From positions 124,001-188,000 of IMG/VR virus record IMGVR_UViG_3300033049_000066: a stretch of DNA of 64,000 bases. The stretch is one strand, 5' to 3'. The position numbers were made by a program, and so were the translations under genes. The DNA is from a virus. Below, in pieces: positions 15,495-22,045 of the stretch. A model generated the notes under the pieces. That model saw only the letters and a list, made by a program, of their open reading frames with translations. It searched no databases and was not told the origin of the DNA. The first letter of the stretch is position 1. Each line of letters starts with the position of its first letter.

Positions 15495-15604
15495 TTATAT
15501 TATTTATTGTGCTGGCGGTGATAACGGTGGTTGCGTTCACAGTCGGCTTGATCCGGCATCGTAGAAGGTTGCGAATTTTATGCGGCGAGGACGAACCCAA
15601 ATGA
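15491..15604 (+). CDS. Very small membrane protein
   Basis: This 37-residue ORF with one N-terminal helix and a basic R-rich tail has ATGA overlaps on both sides. Confidence 0.45.
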   Translation: MIILFIVLAVITVVAFTVGLIRHRRRLRILCGEDEPK

Positions 15605-15867
15605 CAGCTGACGGAATACTTGAACGCATTGAAAAATTAAAAGAAATGTGCGATGTGCAATGCACTGATGGCACTTGGAATCACGACGCTTATTTACACG
15701 GGATGGCTAACGGAATAATTTTTGCTTTATCTGTACTAACTGATGATGATGATCCAGACTTTTTAACGCTAACTGGAATTTACCTAAATGACTACAAAAT
15801 GGTTGACAAATTTAATAATTCATGTATAATAGTAAATAAGAGTAGAGATGACAATGAAACAGATTAA
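15601..15867 (+). CDS. Hypothetical protein
   Basis: The start at 15601 (MTADGILERIEKL) follows an ATGA overlap and gives 88 residues with a helical start and an acidic DDDDPDF loop. Its last codons contain the promoter for the next gene. No family is recognised. Confidence 0.6.
   Translation: MTADGILERIEKLKEMCDVQCTDGTWNHDAYLHGMANGIIFALSVLTDDDDPDFLTLTGIYLNDYKMVDKFNNSCIIVNKSRDDNETD
15803..15830 (+). promoter_or_regulatory. Sigma70-type promoter inside a gene end
   Basis: TTGACA, 16 nt, TATAAT, embedded in the 3' end of the preceding ORF. It drives the zinc-binding protein at 15848. Confidence 0.7.
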
Positions 15868-16336
15868 AATTTCAATCCCAGAAAAACGTGATCTACAGCG
15901 TTGGCGGGACATTGTGTGGTTTAAAATCAGTGGTGGATTTTCCTGTGATTGCGGAACTAAATCACAATTTAGTCATGCAAAATTTGAATCTTCAATATAC
16001 AATAAACGATTTATGTTTATGAATAACACCAAAAATGTATGCCCAGCTTGTACGCAAAAAGAATTTAACAAGAAAGCAACACTTGTATTCGATGAAAGTA
16101 ATTGCAAATGTGATTGGTGCGACGAAACAAAATCAACAATGTCAATGCCAAGACCCAAACATGTTAAAAGTGTAGTACACTTTGGCAGCAACTGGTGGAA
16201 TGGTCATCACATCTGCCAAGATTGTTTCAATCTTGCAATTGAAGGCCGAGGCCCAATACATAGCTCACGGACCAAGTACATAGACAAAGTCGAGTACAAT
16301 TTAAATGAATTAGGATTATGGATTAAAATGAAATGA
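15848..16336 (+). CDS. Multi-zinc-site protein
   Basis: This 162-residue protein has three Cys pairs or clusters (C-D-C-G, C-P-A-C, C-K-C-D-W-C-D) and a late H-H-I-C-Q-D-C, suggesting two treble-clef or HNH-like zinc sites. The H-H-x-C near the end resembles degenerate HNH endonucleases, but the catalytic pattern is not convincing. Confidence 0.6.
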   Translation: MTMKQIKISIPEKRDLQRWRDIVWFKISGGFSCDCGTKSQFSHAKFESSIYNKRFMFMNNTKNVCPACTQKEFNKKATLVFDESNCKCDWCDETKSTMSMPRPKHVKSVVHFGSNWWNGHHICQDCFNLAIEGRGPIHSSRTKYIDKVEYNLNELGLWIKMK

Positions 16337-16929
16337 GTCAATCAATAATATTCGTGGATGTGGATGGGCCACTTCTTCCTCGGAAAATGCACATGTTCCA
16401 TCAGAATCGGAAAACCGGCAAGGAGAACCATCCACAGTTTGATGAATTTGGAATCCGGGCGTTCAATCTGTGGGCAAAATACAGCCAGGCGAAAATTGTG
16501 CTCAGCACCGCGTGGTCGTGGGCGTACAGCACAGACGAACTTAAAGAAATTATGCTCGCGAATGGGCTCGGCTTTGATTACCATACTGAGATTTTAACCC
16601 CGAAGAAACAGACCAGCTCTCGGTCGAATGAAATTGTGTGGTGGCTACACGACAATGCCGAGCACGGTGATAAATTTATTGCGGTTGACGATGATACTAG
16701 CTGTCAGGATATTGCTGAGCTGCTAGAAAGTAATATCCGCCCTAGTCCGGCCAAAGGAGCATGGATACAGGTTGATTACGACAATGGTATGAGCTGGGAT
16801 AACTTTTTGGATGGTTGTGAAGTTCTTGGCATTGACTTGGATGAAATATACGAAAAAGAGTTTGGCATTAAGAAGCCTACTGAGAAGCAGAAAGCATTGA
16901 GGCACACCTACTTGGAATCATTGATATGA
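16333..16929 (+). CDS. HAD-family hydrolase, RNA-repair-type HAD
   Basis: This 198-residue protein has motif I, FVDVDGPLLP (D8, D10), motif II, VLSTAWSW, and an acidic motif, FIAVDDDTSC. The V-D-G-x-L motif and S-T-A-W-x-W match HAD domains seen in RNA-repair polypeptides and in phage stand-alone proteins. It may remove phosphates from cleaved RNA ends alongside the RNA ligase at 62295. That pairing is inference. Confidence 0.65.
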   Translation: MSQSIIFVDVDGPLLPRKMHMFHQNRKTGKENHPQFDEFGIRAFNLWAKYSQAKIVLSTAWSWAYSTDELKEIMLANGLGFDYHTEILTPKKQTSSRSNEIVWWLHDNAEHGDKFIAVDDDTSCQDIAELLESNIRPSPAKGAWIQVDYDNGMSWDNFLDGCEVLGIDLDEIYEKEFGIKKPTEKQKALRHTYLESLI

Positions 16930-17696
16930 AAATACTGCCATACGGCTGGGAAATAAGACGTTGGATTACAAAAAAGCTATTTCCTGATCATCCGGCAGCC
17001 GCTTCCTTAGAGGAATGGGCTGCCCGGCATAAGAAAGATCGCGAAGATCACCCATTTCGGTACTGGATAGATAATGAATTTGTAGGATTCTTTACGCTAA
17101 ATGCGATGCGACTAAGCGATGTTAAATACTGGTTCTTGTACAGACTTCATCCCCAGCACATGCATCATTTGGTTAACACCGGATTAGATTATGGATATTA
17201 TGATAACGACACTATCATATTACATGCAAATTTTAATATTTTAAAGAGATTTGTTGAGATTGAGAAGTCGCACTTACAGCACGTTTTCAATAATGAGCCG
17301 AGCAGTACACCCGCAAGTGCCGGATTAAAATATCTAGACTGGGAATGTGGGCTGCGGTACAGTGAAACAGATGGGCTAGACGCAGATGACATTCGCATTG
17401 GCGAGTTAACACAGCAAGCAATAAATGCTCAAGAAATTAAAGAATTGTACATTTGGTGGACTGAAATTAGACCAAATCGACCGAATCCGTACCTGCTTGG
17501 CGAAGAACGTGAGTCTATAGATATTGTCAGTGATAACAGAAGCGTCATGGAAATAATGGCAGATCGCACACCGGAACAAAAAGAAACATCGCAGAAGCTT
17601 TTTGAAAAACAAGAGCAATTAAAAGACTTACAACACAACGAAGATACTGATATGCTTTGCAGACTTGTTCGTATACGGAAAGCAATGTGGGCATAA
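16926..17696 (+). CDS. Hypothetical protein
   Basis: This 256-residue protein is rich in Trp and His, with a C-terminal coiled coil (about residues 205-240). It is ATGA-coupled to the HAD gene. A conserved-looking YLDWECGLRYSETDGLDADD stretch sits mid-protein. I cannot name a family. Confidence 0.65.
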   Translation: MKILPYGWEIRRWITKKLFPDHPAAASLEEWAARHKKDREDHPFRYWIDNEFVGFFTLNAMRLSDVKYWFLYRLHPQHMHHLVNTGLDYGYYDNDTIILHANFNILKRFVEIEKSHLQHVFNNEPSSTPASAGLKYLDWECGLRYSETDGLDADDIRIGELTQQAINAQEIKELYIWWTEIRPNRPNPYLLGEERESIDIVSDNRSVMEIMADRTPEQKETSQKLFEKQEQLKDLQHNEDTDMLCRLVRIRKAMWA

Positions 17697-17882
17697 GTTA
17701 TTTTTGGTTTCCGCACTAATTGGATAAATAAAACAAACGCTATTACAGTAATATCGAGTTGACAATAGAAAAAATGAAGTTACAATAACCAACTGTATAT
17801 AGTAGTAAGGCAACGCTGTTTTAGCGAATTGCGTTACAAAACAACAAGTTAACATTATTTCACGGAAATGTGCAATTAGAGG

Positions 17883-17911
17883 TTGACATTACTTGTAAAT
17901 GATTATATAAT
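17883..17911 (+). promoter_or_regulatory. Sigma70-type promoter
   Basis: TTGACA, 17 nt, TATAAT. The first of a tandem pair about 88 bp apart. Confidence 0.75.
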
Positions 17912-17970
17912 GTATGCAAGTTAAATAAAAGACGTTTACAAATTAATTTTAAATTAACTGTAAATAGAGG

Positions 17971-17999
17971 TTGACAGCGCTTACAAATCATTATATAAT
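17971..17999 (+). promoter_or_regulatory. Sigma70-type promoter
   Basis: TTGACA, 17 nt, TATAAT. The second of the tandem pair; the leader to the 18027 ORF is about 20 nt. Confidence 0.75.
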
Positions 18000-18026
18000 G
18001 TATGTAAGTTAAAACAGAGATACAAA

Positions 18027-18185
18027 ATGAGACAATTACATCTAATACAATTTAAACAATCGATAGCACTCATGCTAGGATGTATCTCACCCATTACGTC
18101 TTGGACACCGAGTTTCACATTAGCCACAGAGGCGAATAATGAACGAGGTTATGATGCTAACAGGGTTCTTGGAGCAAGTATGTAG
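18027..18185 (+). CDS. Small possibly exported protein
   Basis: This 52-residue ORF lies between a strong promoter and an intrinsic terminator, which makes expression likely. Residues 12-33 are hydrophobic with one cysteine (ALMLGCISPITSW), possibly a signal or anchor. Confidence 0.5.
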   Translation: MRQLHLIQFKQSIALMLGCISPITSWTPSFTLATEANNERGYDANRVLGASM

Positions 18186-18213
18186 AAATTTAACATACTA
18201 AAAGTTTTACAAG

Positions 18214-18246
18214 AACCCACAAACCGAAAGGAACGTGGGTTTTTTT
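18214..18246 (+). terminator. Intrinsic terminator
   Basis: AACCCAC and GTGGGTT form a stem with a 14-nt loop, followed by a run of T. It separates the small ORF from the tRNA cluster. Confidence 0.8.
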
Positions 18247-18267
18247 ATGAAATAAGTAAAAAAGAGG

Positions 18268-18296
18268 TTGACTTTAACTGTTATATGTCATATAAT
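18268..18296 (+). promoter_or_regulatory. tRNA-cluster promoter 1, palindromic
   Basis: TTGACT, 17 nt, TATAAT. The -10 is centred in a perfect inverted repeat (AACTGTTATAT and ATATAACAGTT, 18277-18308), a possible operator. It is the first of three nearly identical copies of about 75 bp. Confidence 0.85.
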
Positions 18297-18359
18297 GTAT
18301 ATAACAGTTAGGAAACAAGCAAAAGATACAGATTAATTGTAAAATAAGTAAAAAAGAGG

Positions 18360-18388
18360 TTGACTTTAACTGTTATATGTCATATAAT
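18360..18388 (+). promoter_or_regulatory. tRNA-cluster promoter 2, palindromic
   Basis: An almost exact copy of the promoter at 18268, including the inverted repeat over the -10. It lies directly before the oversized tRNA-like RNA at 18442. Confidence 0.85.
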
Positions 18389-18441
18389 GTATATAACAGT
18401 TAGGAAACAAGCAAAAGATATTAGAAGTTAGGACTGTTTTT

Positions 18442-18559
18442 TATAATGTAGCTCAATGGTAGAGCTAGTGCAGATAGGTAATGTGGATTCTAGATTAAGC
18501 ATTATTGATAAACACGATCCGTACAACGGATGATCCTTGTTCGAATCAAGGCATTATAA
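18442..18559 (+). ncRNA. Oversized tRNA-like RNA
   Basis: A perfect acceptor-like stem (TATAATG and CATTATA), a normal D-arm (GCTC...GAGC) and a normal T-arm (CCTTG-TTCGAAT-CAAGG) are present. However, 69 nt instead of about 22 separate the D- and T-arms. That insert can form AGTGC/GCATT and an ATCCG/CGGAT hairpin. No anticodon can be assigned with confidence. It may be a tRNA with an intron-like insertion or a tRNA-derived regulatory RNA. Confidence 0.55.
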
Positions 18560-18613
18560 AAAACAAGCTTAGCAGTTAGATAAAGATTAATTGTAAAATA
18601 AATGAAAAAGAGG

Positions 18614-18642
18614 TTGACTTTAACTGTTATATGTCATATAAT
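18614..18642 (+). promoter_or_regulatory. tRNA-cluster promoter 3, palindromic
   Basis: The third near-identical copy, with TTGACT, 17 nt, TATAAT and the same inverted repeat. It precedes the unexplained RNA stretch and tRNA-Glu. Confidence 0.85.
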
Positions 18643-18673
18643 GTATATAACAGTTAGGAAACAAGCAAAAGAT

Positions 18674-18922
18674 TTTCAAAGACGGTATATAATTTAAGAG
18701 CAAGCGGTGTAAATCCCCCTCACTTTATATAGCAACTCCGCCTAGAGATAAACACTAGATAAGCGGCCAGGCACGTGGGTATGAGGCTTAACAGTCATCC
18801 ACTAGAAAGGAACACAGGGTTGGTTTGTGAATACATAGCAAACCTCTTCATCCTGAATTGTTTTTGAAATAAAAAGAAGTAACTGAACGGCCCGGTTACA
18901 AATAATAGGCCTAACAAATTTT
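18674..18922 (+). ncRNA. Transcribed stretch with hairpins, unexplained
   Basis: There is no ORF. Visible pairings include GTGG-ATGA/TCAT-CCAC at about 18775-18802, GGTTTG/CAAACC at 18822-18844 and GTAAC/GTTAC at 18879-18899. It lies between a tRNA-cluster promoter and tRNA-Glu, so it is transcribed. I see no canonical tRNA in it. Confidence 0.35.
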
Positions 18923-18996
18923 ATCCCGGTAGTTTAATGGTAGAACACCAGGCTTTCAACTTGGTAACAGGGGATCGATACCCCTTCGGGATACCA
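18923..18996 (+). tRNA. tRNA-Glu (TTC)
   Basis: This is a full cloverleaf with anticodon loop CTTTCAA, T-arm AGGGG-ATCGATA-CCCCT, discriminator A and an encoded CCA. Confidence 0.9.
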
Positions 18997-19168
18997 AACA
19001 GTTGGACATACACATATTAGTCCCCGGGGAGAACTCGGCAAGACTTTATGTGCTTAACCGACACTGTTAGGAAGAATCTTCCTAACAGTTTAATTCGCTT
19101 TACTCAGTAAAGCACAAAGAACGGAAGCATCGGACATTACGTGCCGTGTAAGTCTTAACGAATTTTAA
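18997..19168 (+). other. Spacer with two hairpins
   Basis: There is no gene. A perfect 11-bp hairpin (CTGTTAGGAAG, 3-nt loop) lies at 19064-19088 followed by TTTAATT, a weak terminator or processing signal. A second perfect hairpin (GCTTTAC-TCA-GTAAAGC) follows at about 19098-19114. Confidence 0.5.
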
Positions 19169-19242
19169 CAGGGTGTGGGAAACCGGTAATCCGTGTGTCT
19201 TGGACACTCAAGAAGCGAGTTCGACTCTCGCCACCCTGACCA
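19169..19242 (+). tRNA. tRNA-Pro (TGG)
   Basis: Acceptor CAGGGTG/CACCCTG, anticodon loop CTTGGAC, T-arm GCGAG-TTCGACT-CTCGC and encoded ACCA. One T-T mismatch sits in the anticodon stem. Confidence 0.88.
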
Positions 19243-19250
19243 ATTTAAAA

Positions 19251-19316
19251 GTGTACTTAAAGTGTACTTAAAGTGTACTTAAAGTGTACTTAAAGTGTAC
19301 TTAAAGTGTACTTTTA
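19251..19316 (+). repeat. Tandem repeat, 11-bp unit x6
   Basis: Six copies of GTGTACTTAAA at exact 11-bp spacing (19251, 19262, 19273, 19284, 19295, 19306). The last copy is the left arm of the long inverted repeat around the RNA at 19304. Confidence 0.9.
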
Positions 19317-19456
19317 AGGATGTTGTACCGCAGCTTCTAGCTGCAACGTTAGATGTCATAATGCGATTAGTCATTGCGTGAACCCGCCTAACGACGCGAA
19401 CGGAGATCGACTCCCGTTTTTGATGAAATTGCAAACGCATCCTTAAAAGTACATTT
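19304..19456 (+). ncRNA. tRNA-like RNA in an extended stem
   Basis: A 19-bp inverted repeat (19304-19322 with 19438-19456) extends what would be the acceptor stem. Inside are a GCAGCT/AGCTGC hairpin, a CGTTAG/CTAACG stem and a T-arm-like CGGAG-ATCGA-CTCCCG. No anticodon arm of normal size is present. This is the same design as the tRNA-His and tRNA-Asn extended stems. Confidence 0.5.
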
Positions 19457-19465
19457 ATTAAATAT

Positions 19466-19551
19466 AGAAGTGTAGGAAAATTGGTAACCCCGGTAGGCTT
19501 TGAACCTGCTTTCTTCGGATATTGAGAGTTCGAGTCTCTCCACTTCTGCCA
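19466..19551 (+). tRNA. tRNA, anticodon TTG (Gln), long variable arm
   Basis: Acceptor AGAAGTG/CACTTCT, discriminator G, CCA encoded. The anticodon arm GTAGG-CTTTGAA-CCTGC gives TTG. The variable region is 14 nt, which is class II and unusual for Gln. A degenerate relative lies at 22715. Confidence 0.7.
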
Positions 19552-19565
19552 ATTTAAAAAAATAC

Positions 19566-19651
19566 GCTGTCGCGGTGAAGTTGGAGAGTCACGCAAGATT
19601 GTAAACCTTGTCCCTATGGGTGAGTAGGTTCGATTCCTACAGGCAGCACCA
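19566..19651 (+). tRNA. tRNA-Tyr (GTA)
   Basis: This is a class II tRNA with loop TTGTAAA, variable hairpin CCCTATGGG, T-arm GTAGG-TTCGATT-CCTAC and encoded CCA. Confidence 0.88.
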
Positions 19652-19656
19652 AATTT

Positions 19657-19730
19657 GGCTTATTAGTATAGTGGCAGTACCACACGTTGTCTGCGTGAGA
19701 GCAGGAGTTCGATTCTCCTATAAGCCGCCA
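19657..19730 (+). tRNA. tRNA-Asp (GTC)
   Basis: Acceptor GGCTTAT/ATAAGCC, loop TTGTCTG, T-arm AGGAG-TTCGATT-CTCCT, discriminator G and CCA encoded. Confidence 0.9.
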
Positions 19731-19818
19731 AAAATGGATAATATAATTAATGAATAATTCATTAATTATATTGTCAAGTCGATACTTAGACCTGATCAGT
19801 CTTTGTACAGGCTAACCA
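19731..19818 (+). ncRNA. Duplicated hairpin RNA element, copy 1
   Basis: A long AT-rich hairpin (AATATAATTAATGAA pairing with TTCATTAATTATATT) is followed by a conserved tail. The tail forms TTAG-a-CCTG/CAGG-CTAA and ends in ACCA like a mature tRNA. It lies between two tRNAs and is repeated immediately downstream. Confidence 0.6.
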
Positions 19819-19931
19819 AAAATGGATAATATAATTAATGAAGATCACCGCCCATGAGGGGCTGGCACGAATTCATTGTTATATTGTCAAGTCGGTAATT
19901 AGACCTGATCAGTCTTTGTACAGGCTAACCA
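19819..19931 (+). ncRNA. Duplicated hairpin RNA element, copy 2
   Basis: This has the same start and same 3' tail as copy 1, but a 29-nt G/C-richer loop replaces the short loop of the first hairpin. The stem and ACCA end are conserved while the loop differs, which suggests the structure matters. Confidence 0.6.
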
Positions 19932-19937
19932 AATTAC

Positions 19938-20013
19938 GCGGGATTGATGTTTAACGGCAGCATGGGAGTTTTCCAAACTTTTCGTATCGGTTCGAATCCG
20001 ATATCCCGCTCCA
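19938..20013 (+). tRNA. tRNA-Gly (TCC)
   Basis: Acceptor GCGGGAT/ATCCCGC, anticodon loop TTTCCAA, T-arm ATCGG-TTCGAAT-CCGAT and TCCA encoded. Confidence 0.9.
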
Positions 20014-20019
20014 AATTAA

Positions 20020-20221
20020 AAGTATACGGTGTATATTATTACGTATACTTAAACAAATCGAAGGTGAAGGTTGAGAAATTGACTAAGTAACAACCCTGAA
20101 CTTTGGTAAAGATGGATAAAAGTGCCGGTCATTTCCTCCATCCAAGTCCCTGAGGCGTAGACCTCTACATAACGGTAGGTCAATACTGTTGCGGACTTGT
20201 CAATGGCCTCAAATTTAAAAG
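20020..20221 (+). ncRNA. Structured non-tRNA RNA
   Basis: There is no ORF. It contains AAGTATACG/CGTATACTT (about 20022-20053), GATGGA/TCCATC (20110-20145) and an outer CAAGTCC/GGACTTG stem (about 20144-20199) enclosing GACCT/AGGTC. It lies between tRNA-Gly and tRNA-Asn. No known class is recognised. Confidence 0.45.
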
Positions 20222-20320
20222 AGTAAGCAGAGCTCCAGGTTAACGTTCAATGGTGAGACGTGCTCGACTGTTAATCGAGAGGAGACTGAATCGTTCTCAG
20301 TACCTGGAGCTCTGCTTATT
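20222..20320 (+). tRNA. tRNA-Asn (GTT) in an extended 19-bp stem
   Basis: The body at 20234-20309 has acceptor TCCAGGT/ACCTGGA, anticodon arm CTCGA-CTGTTAA-TCGAG (GTT) and a T-arm ACTGA/TCAGT with the atypical loop ATCGTTC. CCA is not encoded; instead the acceptor stem continues outward for 12 more base pairs. The 3' arm overlaps, antisense, the end of the HNH gene. Confidence 0.7.
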
Positions 20321-21091
20321 ATTATATTCATCAACTGAATTCTTTAGCGTTTCGTACGATATCGAACAGTTAGTTTTCTTTTGATTATTTTTGGTCCAGG
20401 ACATTAATTCACAATTTAGCGGGTGTTTTATATAATAAGGGTCGTATCCGTTACGGATTGCAGTATTTACAGAAACCTTATGATCTCGAGTAATTCCTGA
20501 TGTATTTGAATACGACCACATTCCGTGTTCTTTAAGTATGCTGTTGTATTGCTCAAACAATTCCGGATAATTAGATAATGAAAACGTAAACGCATATCTG
20601 TTTCGATTATTTCGTTTATATAGATATGCGTGGTCGTTACAATATTTTTGTTTAATTCGTGAAATAAATTTTTCATTACAATGAGCACACTTTGTTAACC
20701 AAATTTTTGAATATGGCGAAGTTACTTTAGGCTTCTTTACTTTAGGCTTCTTTACTTTAGGCTTTGCTGGGTATTTTTCTTTAAGTGTTTTGGACAATTT
20801 TTTATAATGTTCGGTATCTCGTGCAAGATTATTGCATGTAGCTGAACAACTCCTTGAGCAAAATTTATTATGTCGCTGGATATACGGTAACGCAATCTCG
20901 CAGTGTCTACAGGCATTAGGATTTTCGCTGTATTTAAAAAGAACTATCTTATGATTTTTGCGGATGGCGCTTAATGTAGATTTTGCGTTATTAATCTTGT
21001 GTTGGTGATAGCCGGACTTATGCACTTTATTATGAGCTGATAATCCATATACTGATTTAAATTCTTTATCGCATGTTTTACATTTATACAT
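20297..21091 (-). CDS. HNH homing endonuclease with C2H2 finger
   Basis: The ATG at 21091 (MYKCKTCDKEFKSVYGLSAH) is preferred; a TTG-started extension to 21139 is possible. It has an N-terminal C2H2 finger (C-x2-C-x12-H-x4-H), a second Cys-rich finger, a K-P-K-V repeat linker, and a C-terminal HNH core TRDHKVSV...NCELMSWTKNNQKK, typical of phage free-standing homing endonucleases. It sits convergently in the tRNA cluster and its last codons overlap tRNA-Asn. Confidence 0.85.
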   Translation of the reverse strand: MYKCKTCDKEFKSVYGLSAHNKVHKSGYHQHKINNAKSTLSAIRKNHKIVLFKYSENPNACRHCEIALPYIQRHNKFCSRSCSATCNNLARDTEHYKKLSKTLKEKYPAKPKVKKPKVKKPKVTSPYSKIWLTKCAHCNEKFISRIKQKYCNDHAYLYKRNNRNRYAFTFSLSNYPELFEQYNSILKEHGMWSYSNTSGITRDHKVSVNTAIRNGYDPYYIKHPLNCELMSWTKNNQKKTNCSISYETLKNSVDEYNNKQSSRY

Positions 21092-21158
21092 GTAACTATT
21101 TATAATATTTTGAGGTTCCGTTAAACTTTCAGGAGCCAAATTACATATAAATACAGTT

Positions 21159-21506
21159 ATGAAAATATTATTATCGATATTGCTGCTGCTAATTTCTTTA
21201 AGTAGTCAAGCAGAGCCGGGATGGAAAGTATTCGCAGAATTCTTCCTTCTAGACAGAGCCGAAGTATATTGTGGCAAAATCAAGGGTGACCGAGACATAA
21301 CTAAAATATTTACAAATAGGAAAAAAATAGCACTATCGGAAGTTGTCGACTCTGGCACATACTGGTGTGGAGTAACATACAATATGTCTGCAATTGGTGT
21401 GCCATTTGAGAGCAACCCAACCGAGCTAGAGCCAGTGCTAATGACAGTCGGACAGGGTGCAGAAATATTGGTATCGTCACCGAAACCCCCTAGTAATATA
21501 CAATAA
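21159..21506 (+). CDS. Exported protein
   Basis: This 115-residue protein has a clear signal peptide (MKILLSILLLLISLSSQAEP, cleavage near QA-E) and two cysteines in the mature part. Its function is unknown. It lies alone within the tRNA cluster. Confidence 0.65.
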   Translation: MKILLSILLLLISLSSQAEPGWKVFAEFFLLDRAEVYCGKIKGDRDITKIFTNRKKIALSEVVDSGTYWCGVTYNMSAIGVPFESNPTELEPVLMTVGQGAEILVSSPKPPSNIQ

Positions 21507-21515
21507 TCAAATTAT

Positions 21516-21704
21516 GTCGTGTGCCATTGGAACGATTTCTGGTAAATGATACGATGCAGTGGTAATTGACCGAAACAGGTTGGCTTGGTCGCTAACAATG
21601 TCGAGATAGGAAACTGTAACTGAAGCACTATTCCTAACCAGTTGATGTGCGGATAACGTATTATTTACCAGAGAGATTGAGCTGATGGATAACACACGGC
21701 GCCA
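21516..21704 (+). ncRNA. CCA-ended structured RNA, 189 nt, unknown class
   Basis: A 7-bp terminal stem (GTCGTGT/ACACGGC) followed by GCCA mimics a tRNA acceptor. A second 13-bp stem (GGTAAATGATACG with CGTATTATTTACC, one wobble) closes the interior, which holds GACC/GGTC and TAGGAA/TTCCTA hairpins. No T-loop or anticodon arm is evident, and there is no convincing ORF. It lies between an exported-protein gene and tRNA-Ala. Confidence 0.55.
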
Positions 21705-21850
21705 AATTAATGTTGAAGATACTGATATGCTCTGACCATTTGCGTTATCATACAGAATATGTCTTCATAAACTTGAGCATGGTAACTAGGACAGAGCCTA
21801 GGGCGGCCACAGATAGCACGTGGAAGGCGTCGGCGGGGAAACATGCATCC
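21705..21850 (+). other. Spacer with hairpins
   Basis: There is no gene. ATGCTC/GAGCAT (about 21727-21781) and CTAGG/CCTAG (21787-21801) can pair. Possibly another RNA or a long pre-tRNA leader. Confidence 0.35.
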
Positions 21851-21921
21851 GGGGGCATAGTATAACGGGATTACGGGGCGTTTGCAACGCTTTGATCGGA
21901 GTTCGATTCTCCGTGCCTCCA
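21851..21921 (+). tRNA. tRNA-Ala (TGC)
   Basis: Acceptor GGGGGCA/TGCCTCC, loop TTTGCAA, T-arm CGGAG-TTCGATT-CTCCG. CCA is not encoded. Confidence 0.9.
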
Positions 21922-21929
21922 CAAATTTT

Positions 21930-22004
21930 AGGCCTGTAGTTCCAATCTGGTAGAACGGCGGATTCCAAACTCGCATGTTGGGGGTTCAAATCCCTCCGGG
22001 CCTG
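21930..22004 (+). tRNA. tRNA-Trp (CCA)
   Basis: Acceptor AGGCCTG/CGGGCCT, loop TTCCAAA, T-arm GGGGG-TTCAAAT-CCCTC, discriminator G. The 3' CCA is not encoded. Confidence 0.88.
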
Positions 22005-22045
22005 CACAAGAGTCTACATCAAGACTCGAACTGATAAATAAAAGT

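Larger units (their letters stand above)
17697..18026 (+). other. Intergenic promoter region
   Basis: These 330 bases hold no gene. A possible TTGACA/TACAAT pair lies at about 17758-17785 and a small hairpin around GCAACGC/GCGTT at 17812-17835. Two clear promoters follow at 17883 and 17971. The duplicated TAAATAGAGGTTGACA context indicates a local duplication. Confidence 0.6.

Noticed and set aside
19251-19316. 11-bp tandem repeat as a possible replication iteron array
   Set aside because: Too short, AT-poor flanks and tied to an RNA stem; no replication initiator gene or AT-rich unwinding element is nearby.
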